Notes: generated by a model from the letters alone, not told the origin. 64,000 bases of DNA from Mesorhizobium sp. Pch-S (GCF_004136315.1 NZ_CP029562.1:4239501-4303500); one strand, 5' to 3'. Counted from the first letter of the stretch, positions 45,814 to 55,240 are shown. Translations and numbers: made by a program.

Positions 45814-46578
45814 ATGCCCCATTTTCTACTCGCTGACACTTCCAGCCAGGCTCTGTTCGCCATTGTTGCGATTGCCTTGATCGCAGGGCTGGCGCGTGGC
45901 TTTTCGGGTTTCGGCGCGGCGCTCATCTTCGTGCCGCTGGCCAGTTCGGTGGTCGGTCCCAAGGTCGCGGCGCCGCTGCTGCTGGTGGTGGACGGTGTGA
46001 TGGCCGCGGGTTTCGTCCCCGGAGCGTGGCGGCTGGCCGACAAGACCAATGTCCTTGTCATGGCGGTCGGTGCGGTGGTCGGCGTGCCGCTCGGCACCTA
46101 TGCACTGGCGCATCTCGACCCGTTGACCATCCGCTGGTCGATCATCGTCGTCGTCGTTGCGCTTCTGCTGCTCCTGATGTCGGGCTGGCGGTACCACGGT
46201 CGCCCCAAAGCCTATCTCACCATCGCGGTCGGGGCGATTTCGGGCATCTTCTCGGGTGCGGCACAGGTCGGCGGGCCGCCGGTCGTGGCCTATTGGCTGG
46301 GCGGCGGCTTTGCCGGCAACACGGTCCGGGCCAACATCATTCTCTATTTCGCCGTTTCTTCGGCGATCACGGCTGTCAGCTATCTCTGGGGTGGTCTGAT
46401 CACTGCACCAATCGTGGCGTTGGCTGTCGTTTCCGCGCCAGCCTACGGCCTGGGGTTGTGGCTCGGAGCGCACATGTTCGGCATTGCCAGCGAACAGACC
46501 TTCCGCAGGCTGTGTTTCGGCCTGATCGCGCTTTCGGCGCTGATCAGCCTGCCGGTGCTCGACGGGCTTCTGCGATAA
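45814..46578 (+). CDS. TauE/SafE-family sulfite/organosulfonate exporter
   Basis: 254 residues, about eight hydrophobic segments. The paired family motif is visible as GLARGFSGFGAALIFVP and GAISGIFSGAAQVGGPPVV. Members export sulfite, sulfoacetate or similar anions; the cargo here is unknown. ATG at 45814 preferred; a TTG two codons earlier is in frame. No clear operon partner. Confidence 0.85.
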   Translation: MPHFLLADTSSQALFAIVAIALIAGLARGFSGFGAALIFVPLASSVVGPKVAAPLLLVVDGVMAAGFVPGAWRLADKTNVLVMAVGAVVGVPLGTYALAHLDPLTIRWSIIVVVVALLLLLMSGWRYHGRPKAYLTIAVGAISGIFSGAAQVGGPPVVAYWLGGGFAGNTVRANIILYFAVSSAITAVSYLWGGLITAPIVALAVVSAPAYGLGLWLGAHMFGIASEQTFRRLCFGLIALSALISLPVLDGLLR

Positions 46579-46627
46579 ACAGAACGTCGGACAAGCCAAG
46601 CGTCGCTTCGGGACCAACCAGATAGGT

Positions 46628-47563
46628 CTAGTCGAACAGGCTCGAAACCGACTCTTCCGTGGCGGTGCGCGAGATGGCCTCACCCATCAGGTCGCCGATC
46701 GAGATGACGCGGACATTGTGCGCGTCGATGACCGCCTGGGTCGGCTGGATCGAATCGGTGATGACCAGTTCCTGTAGCTTGGAGCCGGTGATGCGGGCCA
46801 CCGCGCCGCCCGAAAGCACGCCGTGGGTGATGTATGCCGTAACACTGGTAGCGCCGTTGGCCAGAAGTGCATCGGCCGCATTACACAGCGTGCCGCCAGA
46901 ATCGACGATATCGTCGATCAGCAGGCAATCCTTGCCGCGTACGTCGCCGATAACGTTCATCACTTCCGATTCACCCGGCCGTTCGCGGCGCTTGTCGACG
47001 ATGGCGAGCTGGGCGTCGATGCGCTTGGCCAGCGCACGGGCGCGCACCACGCCGCCAACGTCCGGCGAAACGACCATGACGTTGCCGAGTTGCTTGTATT
47101 TGGCCTTCACGTCGCGCGCCATCACCGGCACTGCGAAAAGGTTGTCGGTCGGGATATCGAAGAAACCCTGGATCTGGCCGGCATGCAGGTCGAGCGTGAG
47201 CACGCGATCAGCACCGGCGCGGGCGATCATGTTGGCGACCAGCTTGGCCGAGATCGGCGTCCGGCCGGAGGCGCGGCGATCCTGGCGGGCATAGCCGAAA
47301 TAGGGGATGACCGCCGTGATGCGCCTGGCAGACGAGCGCATGAAGGCATCGATCATGATGAGCAGTTCCATCAGATGATCGTTGGTCGGGTAGGAAGTCG
47401 ACTGCAGGATGAAGACATCCTCGCCGCGCACATTTTCCTGGATCTCTACAAAGATCTCCTGGTCGGCGAAGCGCCGGACACTAGCCTTGCCCAACGGGAT
47501 GTTGAGATAGCGGGCGACCGCTTCGGCCAGCACCCTGTTGGAATTGCCCGCGAAGAGTTTCAT
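46628..47563 (-). CDS. prs: Ribose-phosphate pyrophosphokinase (PRPP synthetase)
   Basis: 311 residues. Makes PRPP from ribose 5-phosphate and ATP for nucleotide, His and Trp synthesis. Visible: the ATP/Mg region [10 protein letters not shown], the [11 protein letters not shown] ribose loop, and the PRPP loop [15 protein letters not shown] at 47563 fits the family length; the frame is open further but without similarity. Single gene. Confidence 0.96.
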   Translation of the reverse strand: MKLFAGNSNRVLAEAVARYLNIPLGKASVRRFADQEIFVEIQENVRGEDVFILQSTSYPTNDHLMELLIMIDAFMRSSARRITAVIPYFGYARQDRRASGRTPISAKLVANMIARAGADRVLTLDLHAGQIQGFFDIPTDNLFAVPVMARDVKAKYKQLGNVMVVSPDVGGVVRARALAKRIDAQLAIVDKRRERPGESEVMNVIGDVRGKDCLLIDDIVDSGGTLCNAADALLANGATSVTAYITHGVLSGGAVARITGSKLQELVITDSIQPTQAVIDAHNVRVISIGDLMGEAISRTATEESVSSLFD

Positions 47564-47712
47564 GCACCGTACCTGGTGGTGGAGTTTATGGGGGCTTTTA
47601 ACCAGCCTTGCCGGTATTGCAAGCACCGTATTGACGATTCCGCAGTGGAATCCCAACAAAGGTTTAACCCAAGGGAAAGGTCTTCTGCGCGCTAGCCGGC
47701 TAGATTCCCAGT

Positions 47713-47808
47713 GCAATTCCAGCAAAGTGCGTAGCGGTTTGCGTCTGGAATTGCGTCGACAAGAAGTTGCAGCGTTTCCACGTTCCGAGAAAAACGGAGA
47801 TGCTCCAG
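47713..47808 (-). repeat. Palindromic extragenic repeat, copy 6 (reverse orientation, form A)
   Basis: Read on the minus strand: GGAGCATCTCCGTTTTTCTC, partner CGTGGAAACGCTGC, then CGCAATTCCAGACGC and GCTGGAATTGC. It lies two bases after the 3' end of the lipoprotein gene, in the orientation that puts the CTAGAGC-type edge next to the stop codon, as in other copies. Confidence 0.7.
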
Positions 47809-47810
47809 AA

Positions 47811-48434
47811 TCAGCCAGCGGGACGGCCGGCCAGCCAGTTGGTCAGCTGGGTGATGGTCTGGTCGGCAATTGCCTGCATGGTTGCAGGCGGTACAGCCGC
47901 CCAGCCTTCGGCGCCGCTGACGGTCGGTGCTTTCTGCTGGCCGTTGATGCGGTGCAGACGGGTGCCCGCCGGGTCATAGACGTCCCAGACGTAGATGACG
48001 GTGGTGTCCTTGCCCTCGGAAATGGTCGAGAAATAGCCCTTCAGCACGTGGGTGGCACCTTGGCCGGCGCTGCCGGCGAGCGTGATGCCGCTTTCCTTGG
48101 CGCGTGCGGCGAGGCGCTGGGTGAGGGGCGTGGCCGCCTCTACCGAGGTTCCGACGATCGGGGCAATCTGCAATCGGGCCTTGCCGAGGATGGCGGCAGC
48201 CTGCGCTGGCGTCGGTGCAGGGGTGGTGATGCCGGCAGCGGCGGGCACTGCCGCCCCGGTCATCGGGTTCGCGGGCGCTCCAGCCTGTGCGGGGGCAGCA
48301 GCAGGCGAGCCCGGTGCGGGTTGCGCCGTCGCTTGCGCGGTGGGAGCCGGCTGCAGGGCGTCACTGGCCCTGTTGCAAGCCGACAGCGCCACGGCAACAA
48401 GCAATGGCGCGATGGTCAGGCATGATCGCCTCAT
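47811..48434 (-). CDS. Putative lipoprotein, function unknown
   Basis: 207 residues. Signal peptide with lipobox LSAC (lipidated Cys20), a long Pro/Ala/Gln-rich linker (about 25-95), and a folded C-terminal domain with [13 protein letters not shown] and [11 protein letters not shown] strands, ending in [11 protein letters not shown] start at the ATG 48434 so that the lipobox is correctly placed. It lies downstream of the M24 gene by 49 bases and may share its transcript. Confidence 0.72.
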   Translation of the reverse strand: MRRSCLTIAPLLVAVALSACNRASDALQPAPTAQATAQPAPGSPAAAPAQAGAPANPMTGAAVPAAAGITTPAPTPAQAAAILGKARLQIAPIVGTSVEAATPLTQRLAARAKESGITLAGSAGQGATHVLKGYFSTISEGKDTTVIYVWDVYDPAGTRLHRINGQQKAPTVSGAEGWAAVPPATMQAIADQTITQLTNWLAGRPAG

Positions 48435-48483
48435 CGACTGACGAACTCCTCGGCGACGAACAAATGCCCTTCCCGGCATCGAT

Positions 48484-49635
48484 TCAGCGCACGATCAAGT
48501 CGAGATCATGGCGCGAGAGCGGCTTCGGCTGCGATTCGGTGGTGAGATAGGTGCGGCCAAGCGTCATCGCGGTCTCCGTTTCGGAATCCATGATGATCAT
48601 GTGCGCGAACAAGGTCATGTTGGGAGCGATCGGCTCGGGATTGCCCTGGTAGAACATCGGCATGTCCATCCAGGACGGCGTGAAGCGGGCACCGACCGAA
48701 TAGCCGCAGGCATTGAGCCTGTGACGGGTCAATCCGTGCGTTTCCAGGGTACGGGCATGAGCGTCGAAGACATCACCGAAGCTGTTGCCGGGCGTCATCG
48801 CCTTTTCGACCGCCAGCAGGGCGGCGCGGGAGGCATCGAACAGTTCCTGATGGCGCTTGGAGACCTTGCCGGTAAGGGCCGTGCGCATCATCGGCGCATG
48901 GTAGTGATGAAAGACACCGGCCCATTCCAGCGTGAGCTGGTCATTCTTGGTGAGCTTGCGGCGGCCCGCCTTGTAGCGGCACAGAAGCGCATCGGCGCCG
49001 GAGCCGATGATGAATTCGTTGGCGGGATAGTCGCCGCCACCGGAAAAGACCGCTCCCTGCATGGCAGCCAGGATCTGAGCCTCATCACCGCCCTGCTTGA
49101 TCAGCGGCAAGGCCGCGTCCAGGGCGTCATCGCTCAATGCAGCAGCCTTTTCGGCCTTGGCGATCTCCGCGGGGCTTTTGAACAGGCGCAGCCGGCCGAC
49201 AATGCCGGAAGCATCGGCGATCTGGCCGAAGGTCTGCAATTGCTCATCCAGCCTGCGGCCGTTGTAGGCGGTGAGGCCGTGGGTGTCGTATTCAACGCCG
49301 ATGCGTGCGCCGAGCAGGTCGAGATCGTTCAGAAGGTTGCGCAGGTCGATTGCCGGATTGGCGTCGGCGCGGTCCATCCAGACAACGATGTTGTCGATGG
49401 TCGAGGTATGACGGGCCTGCCGCAGGTCGGCTGAGCGGGTCAGCAACACCATGGAGCCGTCGGCCTTCACCACCAGGCACTGGAAGAAGCAGAAGCCGAA
49501 CGTGTCATAGCCGGTCAGCCAGTACATGCTTTCCTGCGCGAACAGCAGGATGGCGTCGAGTTTCTTCTCGGCCATCTCGATCATCAACCTGTCGCGGCGG
49601 GCGTCGAATTCGGAGCGTTCGAAATGCAGCGCCAT
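48484..49635 (-). CDS. M24-fold (pita-bread) protein lacking metal ligands
   Basis: 383 residues: N-terminal creatinase-like domain (about 1-140) and a C-terminal pita-bread domain. The five metal ligands of aminopeptidase P (Asp, Asp, His, Glu, Glu) are not kept: the first motif reads LEWAGVFHHYHAP, the His region reads NACGYSVGARF, and the Glu region reads LFAHMIIMDSE. This argues for a metal-independent creatinase-type hydrolase or a non-peptidase function. ATG overlaps the pgeF stop by one base. Confidence 0.82.
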   Translation of the reverse strand: MALHFERSEFDARRDRLMIEMAEKKLDAILLFAQESMYWLTGYDTFGFCFFQCLVVKADGSMVLLTRSADLRQARHTSTIDNIVVWMDRADANPAIDLRNLLNDLDLLGARIGVEYDTHGLTAYNGRRLDEQLQTFGQIADASGIVGRLRLFKSPAEIAKAEKAAALSDDALDAALPLIKQGGDEAQILAAMQGAVFSGGGDYPANEFIIGSGADALLCRYKAGRRKLTKNDQLTLEWAGVFHHYHAPMMRTALTGKVSKRHQELFDASRAALLAVEKAMTPGNSFGDVFDAHARTLETHGLTRHRLNACGYSVGARFTPSWMDMPMFYQGNPEPIAPNMTLFAHMIIMDSETETAMTLGRTYLTTESQPKPLSRHDLDLIVR

Positions 49636-50432
49636 CAGCCATTGTCCTCCAGCACGATCGCCGACAGCTGGCGTCCGTAATCCGCCTCGTTGCGGTGGAC
49701 GGTGCGGCGATAGGAAAAGAAAAGATCTTCTTCCGCATAGGTGCAGCGGTCGAGTGCGTCGGCGATCACGCCAGCCTGTCTCAGCCGGTCGATCGTATAA
49801 CGGTTGAGGTCGAACATGGCGTGACCGGCTTTGCCCGACGGCATGAAATAACGCTCGTTGCCGGCATCCGCCTCGACGAAGCGGGCAACGAACTCCGGCC
49901 CGACCTCATAATTGCGCGGGCTGATCGATGGACCGAGCACGGCGACGATGTTTTCGCGCCTGGCGCCCAGGCCTTCCATGGCAGCGATGGTGTTTTCGAG
50001 AACGCCCGTGAAGGCGCCTTTCCAGCCGGCATGGGCAGCGCCGACGACGCGGGCGCTGGAATCGGCGAACAGCACCGGTCCGCAATCGGCGGTCGTGGCA
50101 GCAATGGCGATGCCGGGCCGGTCGGTAACGATGGCGTCGACCTTGGGCCGCTCTCCATCGAACGGCTCGCGCGCGACGACGACGTCGGGCGAATGGATCT
50201 GGTGGGCGCTCAGGAGGTGCGTGGCGGGCACGCCCATCCAGTCGGCGACACGCCGACGATTCTCACGCACCAGCTCGGGGTCGTCCTGCGAGCCCGCGCC
50301 GATGTTGAGACCTCTATAGATACCGTTTGAGACACCTCCGATGCGGGTGAAATAGCCATGGCGAATGCCTTGCGCCGCAGCCTTTTCGAGCATCGGAGAC
50401 CGGATCGGCTCCGGCTTCGTTTCGTTCAGCAT
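49635..50432 (-). CDS. pgeF: Purine nucleoside phosphorylase / peptidoglycan editing factor (YfiH, PgeF)
   Basis: 265 residues of the multicopper-oxidase-like YfiH family. Motifs: AHQIHSPDVV, TTADCGPVLFAD and the HAGWKGAFTGVLE zinc loop. Family members remove misincorporated serine from UDP-MurNAc-Ser and show purine nucleoside phosphorylase or adenosine deaminase activity. In Rhizobiales it normally follows lgt and midA; here a kinase gene stands between. Confidence 0.92.
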   Translation of the reverse strand: MLNETKPEPIRSPMLEKAAAQGIRHGYFTRIGGVSNGIYRGLNIGAGSQDDPELVRENRRRVADWMGVPATHLLSAHQIHSPDVVVAREPFDGERPKVDAIVTDRPGIAIAATTADCGPVLFADSSARVVGAAHAGWKGAFTGVLENTIAAMEGLGARRENIVAVLGPSISPRNYEVGPEFVARFVEADAGNERYFMPSGKAGHAMFDLNRYTIDRLRQAGVIADALDRCTYAEEDLFFSYRRTVHRNEADYGRQLSAIVLEDNG

Positions 50433-50555
50433 GTCTGTCTTGTCTTCGTCAGGTCAGGATTCGTCCAGGCGCCACGCCGACGGTTCGAAGCGCGGACAGT
50501 GGGACAGGGCGGGGGCCGAAGTCAATCGTGCTTGCAGGCATGGTTGTCGAACAGG

Positions 50556-51446
50556 TCAACGCAAGGCGGCCACCCAATACGCGAAATGATCGATCATGAA
50601 GGGGACCCTTGGTGCGTCGTCCACAGCCTCCGCCAGCTCCCACAAACGATGCGCGCCGGTCAGGACCTCGACACGCGTTCGCTCGAGTGGGCAACCTGAA
50701 AGCGCTTCGTAGTTGGAAATGATGCGTTCGGTCAGGTCGGTGGCGATGAAGTTCGAATAGATGAAATCACGGTGCAGTGGTCCGAAACCGGAATCGGCAA
50801 AATCGTAGATGCCGCTGAGGCGGCTGCTCTCGTGATCGAAAGCCATGTTCCAGCCATGGCCGTCGAAGAAGCCATAGGTCTCGCCGTAAGGATCAGGCGG
50901 CAGATCGGCCCAGGATGCGATGATCCGTTCGGCCTGCGTTTTCAGGTCACCCGAAAGAAGCGGCAGCGCCTTTTCGCGGACTTCGTCTGGTTTCGCCCAG
51001 GCTTCGACCGGGCTGGCGCCGGCGGCTCGCATCGTATCCCTGTCGAGGCCGTGCAGGTCGACGTAGAAACGCGCGAGACACAGCGCCAGGTTCTCGCGCG
51101 CTTCCTCTGGCAGACGCTCGTAGTGAGGTGTCTCCAGATAGCTGCCTTTCAACTTCTGATGGCGCGAGAATATCCGCGAAGCCTCTATCAGCCGGATATC
51201 GGGAACCGGCATGGCAACGGCGGGACGGATCACATTGAGGAGGCTGATTTCCCTGATCAGCGACTTTTCCGCGATCTCGTTGCGCGGGAATTTGAAGATC
51301 AGCCGGTCGTCGACATCGACCGCGATTGAATCCCAACCCTGGGTGAGCAGGCTGAAGCGCGACCCGGTCAGGTCGGGAAACCTGCCAATGATGATCGCTT
51401 TCAACGCGTCGAGTTCGGCTTCCTGCATCGTTTGCATCTTGCCCAT
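50556..51446 (-). CDS. Aminoglycoside-phosphotransferase-like kinase, substrate unknown
   Basis: 296 residues with the APH/choline-kinase fold. N-lobe LTQGWDSIAVDVDDRLIFKFPR; the catalytic loop reads FFDGHGWN, so the usual HGD His is Phe while Asp and the downstream Asn keep their spacing; the metal-binding segment reads GIYDFADSGFGPLHRDF. The change at His makes true aminoglycoside activity unlikely. Starts 5 bases after the midA reading frame ends and is probably in the lgt operon. Confidence 0.8.
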   Translation of the reverse strand: MGKMQTMQEAELDALKAIIIGRFPDLTGSRFSLLTQGWDSIAVDVDDRLIFKFPRNEIAEKSLIREISLLNVIRPAVAMPVPDIRLIEASRIFSRHQKLKGSYLETPHYERLPEEARENLALCLARFYVDLHGLDRDTMRAAGASPVEAWAKPDEVREKALPLLSGDLKTQAERIIASWADLPPDPYGETYGFFDGHGWNMAFDHESSRLSGIYDFADSGFGPLHRDFIYSNFIATDLTERIISNYEALSGCPLERTRVEVLTGAHRLWELAEAVDDAPRVPFMIDHFAYWVAALR

Positions 51447-51451
51447 GCCTC

Positions 51452-52542
51452 TTAGCCGACGCGGTCGCGGAACACCGGCAGCACGATCTGCTCAGGGGCG
51501 ATGGCCAGTACCTTGAACAGTTCGCCCATCGCCTGTGGTCCAGCAAGGCGTTCGACTTCGCCGGTCAGGCGCGCGCGCGTGGCCTCGTCAGCGTCGGCGC
51601 CGAGGCGACCGGCGCGTTCGAGTAGCCCCATGGCAAGCAGGAACGAGCCCTGTGTCGTGGTATCGGCGCGCAGGCCGGCGGTGCGGGTCGAAGCCGCAAG
51701 GGCAGCGAAATCAACATGCGCGGTGAGATCGGCTTCACCGGGGCTGGCAAGCACATCCTCGTACTGGTGGTTGCGCAAGGCCTGCAAGGTGTCGCCAACA
51801 CCTGGCTGCAGATGACCGTAGTCGAAGAACAGGCCAACACCGCCCCGCGTTGCTATGTGCTCGGCGATCGTCTGCATCAAGGCTGAACGTGCCGGGGCGA
51901 GTTCGACTATGGCACCGTTGGGTGCACCTCTGCATCGGCCGGCAGCAGCGCGGGATCAAGGGAGGCCGCACCGGCAAAAAAGGCGAGTTCACCATTGGCA
52001 TTCAGTCCAACCATGCGTTCGCGCCAGCCATCGGCGGTCCGTACGAATTGCCGGATCGGAACGGCATCGAACAATTCGTTGCCGACGATCAAGATCGGTT
52101 GATCGAGCAAGGTCGCAGCCGTTTCGTGCCATGCAACATCGATAGCAATGCCAGCCAGCGTATTCTTCTGGACCTCGCGCAAGCGTGGGCTGGTCTCGAT
52201 GAGCGCGATGGAGGTGCCCGTGGCAAATACCGGGTCGAGGCGGTGCAGGGTGCGCAGCATGTCACGCATCAAGGTGCCGCGACCCGGTCCGATTTCGGCC
52301 AGGGAGACAGGCGTCGGCGAGCCGATCGTACGCCAGGCCTCATAGAGCCAGACTGCCACCAGTTCACCGAACATCTGGCTGACCTCCGGTGCGGTGATGA
52401 AGTCGCCGCCGGCGCCGAAAGGTTCGCGCGTCGTATAATAACCCGCCTCTGGATCGAACAGACAAAGCGCCATGTATTCGCTGGCAGGGATGGGCCCGAC
52501 CGTCGTGATCAACTCGATGATGCGGCGCTTCAGCCCGCTCAT
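51452..52542 (-). pseudogene. midA: MidA/NDUFAF7-like SAM methyltransferase interrupted by a one-base frameshift
   Basis: The N-terminal frame from 52542 (GPIPASEYMALCLFDPEAGYY, EIGPGRGTLMRDML, NELFDAVPIRQ) ends at a stop near 51907. The rest continues in the next frame (GAPNGAIVELAPARSALMQT, FFDYGHLQPGVGDTLQA) to 51452. Adding one G at 51926-51928 (GG to GGG on the minus strand) restores a 363-residue protein of normal length. In mitochondria the homologue methylates a complex I subunit. Start overlaps the lgt stop (ATGA). Possible sequence error. Confidence 0.85.
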
Positions 52543-53402
52543 GCCGGCTGTGCGTGGGTGACGGGTCTGGCCGTTGCCATGCACCAGATGCCGATGAGAA
52601 CCATCGGTGCTGACAGCACCATGCCCATGGTCAGCCAGCCGCCGAACAGATAGCCAAGCTGCTGGTCGGGCTCGCGGAAGAATTCCACGAATATCCGCGA
52701 CAGGCCATAACCGGCGACGAAGGCACCCGAGACGAAGCGCGGCGTCATGAGTTTCAGCCGCGAATGGGTGAGGAAACGCAGCACCAGAAAGAGTACGAGG
52801 CCTTCGAGCAGTGCCTCGTAGATCTGGCTGGGATGGCGGGCGAAGGGGCCGCCGTTCGGAAACTCGACCGCCCAGGGTACCGTGGTCAGCCGTCCCCAAA
52901 GCTCGGAGTTGATGAAATTGGCAAGCCGGCCGAGCCCGAGGCCGACAGGCACGCCTGCCGCCACCACGTCGAACAGCGACCAGACATGGATGCCGCGCGA
53001 GCGGGCGAAGAAATACATTGCCAGGATGGTGCCGGTGATACCGCCGTGGAAGGACATGCCGCCATCCTGGAGATAGAAGATCTCGATCGGATTGTTGAAG
53101 TAGCGCGGGAAATTGTAAAAGAGCACATAGCCGAGCCGGCCGCCGGCGACGATGCCGACTGCGGCCCAGACGACGAAGTCGTCGATGTCGATGGGCTTCA
53201 TCGGCAGCTTACCATCCGGCCACAGCCTGGTGTTGGTGATGAGGCGCTTGGCATACCACCAGGCAAACAGGATGCCGACGACATAGGCGACGCCGTACCA
53301 ATGCACTTTCAAGGGTCCGAAGCCGAAGAACGGGCCGATCTGAAAGATGACCGGATCGATGTTCGGAAAAGAAAGGGCAGCCAGCGGCAGCAGGTCGCTC
53401 AA
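52539..53402 (-). CDS. lgt: Prolipoprotein diacylglyceryl transferase
   Basis: About 287 residues, seven helices. Transfers diacylglycerol to lipobox Cys in the inner membrane, the first step of lipoprotein maturation. Signature [14 protein letters not shown] and [11 protein letters not shown] are present. I use the TTG at 53402, five bases after GGGAGA; ATG-type starts upstream extend past any similarity. First gene of the minus-strand operon with midA, kinase, pgeF and M24. Confidence 0.93.
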   Translation of the reverse strand: MSDLLPLAALSFPNIDPVIFQIGPFFGFGPLKVHWYGVAYVVGILFAWWYAKRLITNTRLWPDGKLPMKPIDIDDFVVWAAVGIVAGGRLGYVLFYNFPRYFNNPIEIFYLQDGGMSFHGGITGTILAMYFFARSRGIHVWSLFDVVAAGVPVGLGLGRLANFINSELWGRLTTVPWAVEFPNGGPFARHPSQIYEALLEGLVLFLVLRFLTHSRLKLMTPRFVSGAFVAGYGLSRIFVEFFREPDQQLGYLFGGWLTMGMVLSAPMVLIGIWCMATARPVTHAQPA

Positions 53403-53454
53403 GGAAATCTCCCATGCGGATCGCGTCAAAGCGGAATGCGACGTTGTATCGCCG

Positions 53455-53530
53455 TTCCGCTCTATCTCTTTGTTTTGCCGCATGATCCTACCCGAAAAGT
53501 CTGCAACTTCGCGGGATCATGCTTTGCGGC
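53455..53530 (+). repeat. Short intergenic palindrome of a second type
   Basis: CTTTGTTTTGCCGCATGATC ... GCGGGATCATGCTTTGCGG: GCATGATCCTACCCG pairs with CGCGGGATCATGC. This CATGATC/GATCATG repeat differs from the CTAGAGC family. It lies in the lgt promoter side. Confidence 0.55.
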
Positions 53531-53628
53531 GCGGACCATGGGACAGGCTTTTGGCGCGGTCAAGGCGGAGCAACCTTGCATTCTGGCATGGGGCTCATTA
53601 GGTCAAATCAACCAACAGGGGTTTTGCC

Positions 53629-53943
53629 ATGTCGACCGGACCGAACCGCATCCTCGATGAATTCGCCAAGCTGGTGACCGACGCAGCCGGAGCCGCCCAG
53701 GGCGTGCGCCGTGAGGTGGAAACCGCCTTCCGGGCGCAGGCCGAGCGGTTGCTGAATTCCATGGAGATCGTGCAGCGCGAGGAATTCGAGGCGGTGCGCG
53801 AGATGGCAGCCAAGGCGCGTGAGGAAAACGCCAGGCTGACGGCGCGCATCGAAGCGCTGGAAGCGCAGCTTGGTGGTTCCGTCGCGGCCAAGACCGAAAA
53901 GCCGGCTTCTGCCGCCACCGCGAAGCCACGCGCAAAAAAATAA
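53629..53943 (+). CDS. ubiK: UbiK-family accessory factor (BMFP domain)
   Basis: 104 residues: coiled-coil helices (RILDEFAKLVTDAAGAAQGV, EIVQREEFEAVREMAAKARE) and a Lys/Ala-rich tail. UbiK/YqiC proteins support ubiquinone synthesis complexes; in alphaproteobacteria the family is common but less studied. AGGGGTTTTGCC precedes the ATG. Confidence 0.88.
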   Translation: MSTGPNRILDEFAKLVTDAAGAAQGVRREVETAFRAQAERLLNSMEIVQREEFEAVREMAAKAREENARLTARIEALEAQLGGSVAAKTEKPASAATAKPRAKK

Positions 53944-54264
53944 TTCGTTAAATCTTTCCACAACCCGCCGTCTGAAAAAGCGCTTTGTCGTGAATCGCTT
54001 AACGGTGGCGTGTGACTCTTTGTGACTCCGCTTTCCACATGCGAATGGCCCGCCCCAAAAAATTGGGCTGGTCACGCGACTCCCGATCAATAGACTGAAT
54101 TTGCTGCATGATTCGGAACGGGGTCATGCGCCGGGCGGTGGGGTCCGGTCATGGGGTGTTGCGTCGAGCAGTCCAGGCCGTCCGAGTTCTTGAACAATTG
54201 TTCGTTGTGCGTGCCTCCCCCGCGGAGCGTGCGGTGGCGCTCCCAGAACGACAGGAAGCATTCC
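53944..54264 (+). promoter_or_regulatory. Intergenic region with a cluster of five GANTC sites, upstream of ybjN
   Basis: GAATC (53992), GACTC (54014), GACTC (54024), GACTC (54078) and GATTC (54110) fall within 123 bases. GANTC is the CcrM methylation target of alphaproteobacteria and is normally sparse. Two CTTTCCACA sequences (53954 and 54031) resemble weak DnaA boxes. No gene seen in this gap apart from the ybjN ribosome binding site. Confidence 0.55.
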
Positions 54265-54765
54265 ATGGAACTTCTCGAACTCGAATTCTCCCGCGAAATC
54301 CATCCGGTCGATGTGATCGAGCAGGTGGCGCACAACAATGACTGGTCCTTCGAGCGGGCCGGAGACGACGAAATCTCGATCTCGGTGACCGGAACCTGGA
54401 CCGACTATCATGTGTCCTTTTCCTGGATGGAGGATTTCGAGGCGCTTCATCTCGCTTGTGCTTTCGACATCAAGGTTCCCGAGAGCCGCACACTCGAGGT
54501 GATGCGGCTGCTGTCGCTGATCAACGAGCAGATGCTGTTCGGTCATTTCGACCTTTGGGAGCAGGAAGGCGCGATCATGTTCCGCCAGTCGCTGCTGCTT
54601 GCCGGCGGTGTCGAGCCATCGAGCCAGCAGGTGGAAGTGCTGTTGTCCTCGGCATTGGAGGCATGCGAATGCTACTTCCAGGCGTTCCAGTTCGTCGTCT
54701 GGTCGGGGACATCGGCCAAGGATGCGCTGTCGAGCGTGCTGTTCGAAACCTATGGCAATGCCTGA
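54265..54765 (+). CDS. YbjN domain protein
   Basis: 166 residues of the YbjN/secretion-chaperone-like fold: IHPVDVIEQVAHNNDWSFER, SFSWMEDFEALHLACAFDIK, LLSLINEQMLFGHFDLWEQE. No signal or membrane segment. E. coli YbjN influences motility and stress genes; the role here is unknown. AGGAAGCATTCC precedes the ATG. It is followed by csaA after 12 bases, a likely two-gene operon. Confidence 0.9.
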   Translation: MELLELEFSREIHPVDVIEQVAHNNDWSFERAGDDEISISVTGTWTDYHVSFSWMEDFEALHLACAFDIKVPESRTLEVMRLLSLINEQMLFGHFDLWEQEGAIMFRQSLLLAGGVEPSSQQVEVLLSSALEACECYFQAFQFVVWSGTSAKDALSSVLFETYGNA

Positions 54766-54777
54766 TCGCCGAGAAAA

Positions 54778-55137
54778 ATGACTGCCAGTACCGAGCGTAA
54801 ATCCGAGATCACCTTTGCCGATTTCGACCGTGTCGACATCCGTGCCGGCACGATCGTCGAAGCCGAGCCTTTTCCGGAAGCACGCAAGCCTGCGATCAAG
54901 TTGAAGATCGATTTCGGGCCGGAGATCGGCGTGAAGAAGTCCTCTGCCCAGATCACCAAATATTATACGCCGGAGAGCGTGGTCGGCCGGCAGGTCTTTG
55001 CGGTGGTGAATTTCCCGCCGCGCCAGATCGGCAAGTTCATGTCGGAAGTCCTGACACTCGGTTTTCCCGATGGCGATGGCGAGGTCGTGCTTGGCGCGAT
55101 CGAACGCAAGGTGCCGGACGGCGGCCGGCTTTTCTAG
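54778..55137 (+). CDS. csaA: tRNA-binding protein CsaA
   Basis: 119 residues, an OB-fold tRNA-binding domain like the C-terminus of methionyl-tRNA synthetase: [58 protein letters not shown]. CsaA is a proposed tRNA-binding chaperone. The TAG stop is the TAG of a repeat edge (TTCTAGAG). Confidence 0.92.
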   Translation: MTASTERKSEITFADFDRVDIRAGTIVEAEPFPEARKPAIKLKIDFGPEIGVKKSSAQITKYYTPESVVGRQVFAVVNFPPRQIGKFMSEVLTLGFPDGDGEVVLGAIERKVPDGGRLF

Positions 55138-55233
55138 AGTATTTCCGTTCTCGCCAAAACGCGGCAACGCTCGAACGCTTTGTTCTTGCGTAATTCCGGA
55201 CGGAAACCACTCCAAGCCTGTCTTTGGAAATTC
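55133..55233 (+). repeat. Palindromic extragenic repeat, copy 7 (decayed form A)
   Basis: CTAGAGTATTTCCGTTCTCG, weak partner CGCGGCAACGCTC, T-rich linker, then TAATTCCGGACGG and a poor partner. It carries the csaA stop and separates csaA from the convergent glycosyltransferase. Confidence 0.65.
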
Positions 55234-55240
55234 GGCGGGA

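Noticed and set aside
53944..54264. Chromosome origin
   Set aside because: GANTC sites and two weak DnaA-like boxes are present, but no AT-rich unwinding element, no consensus DnaA box and none of the usual oriC neighbours such as hemE.
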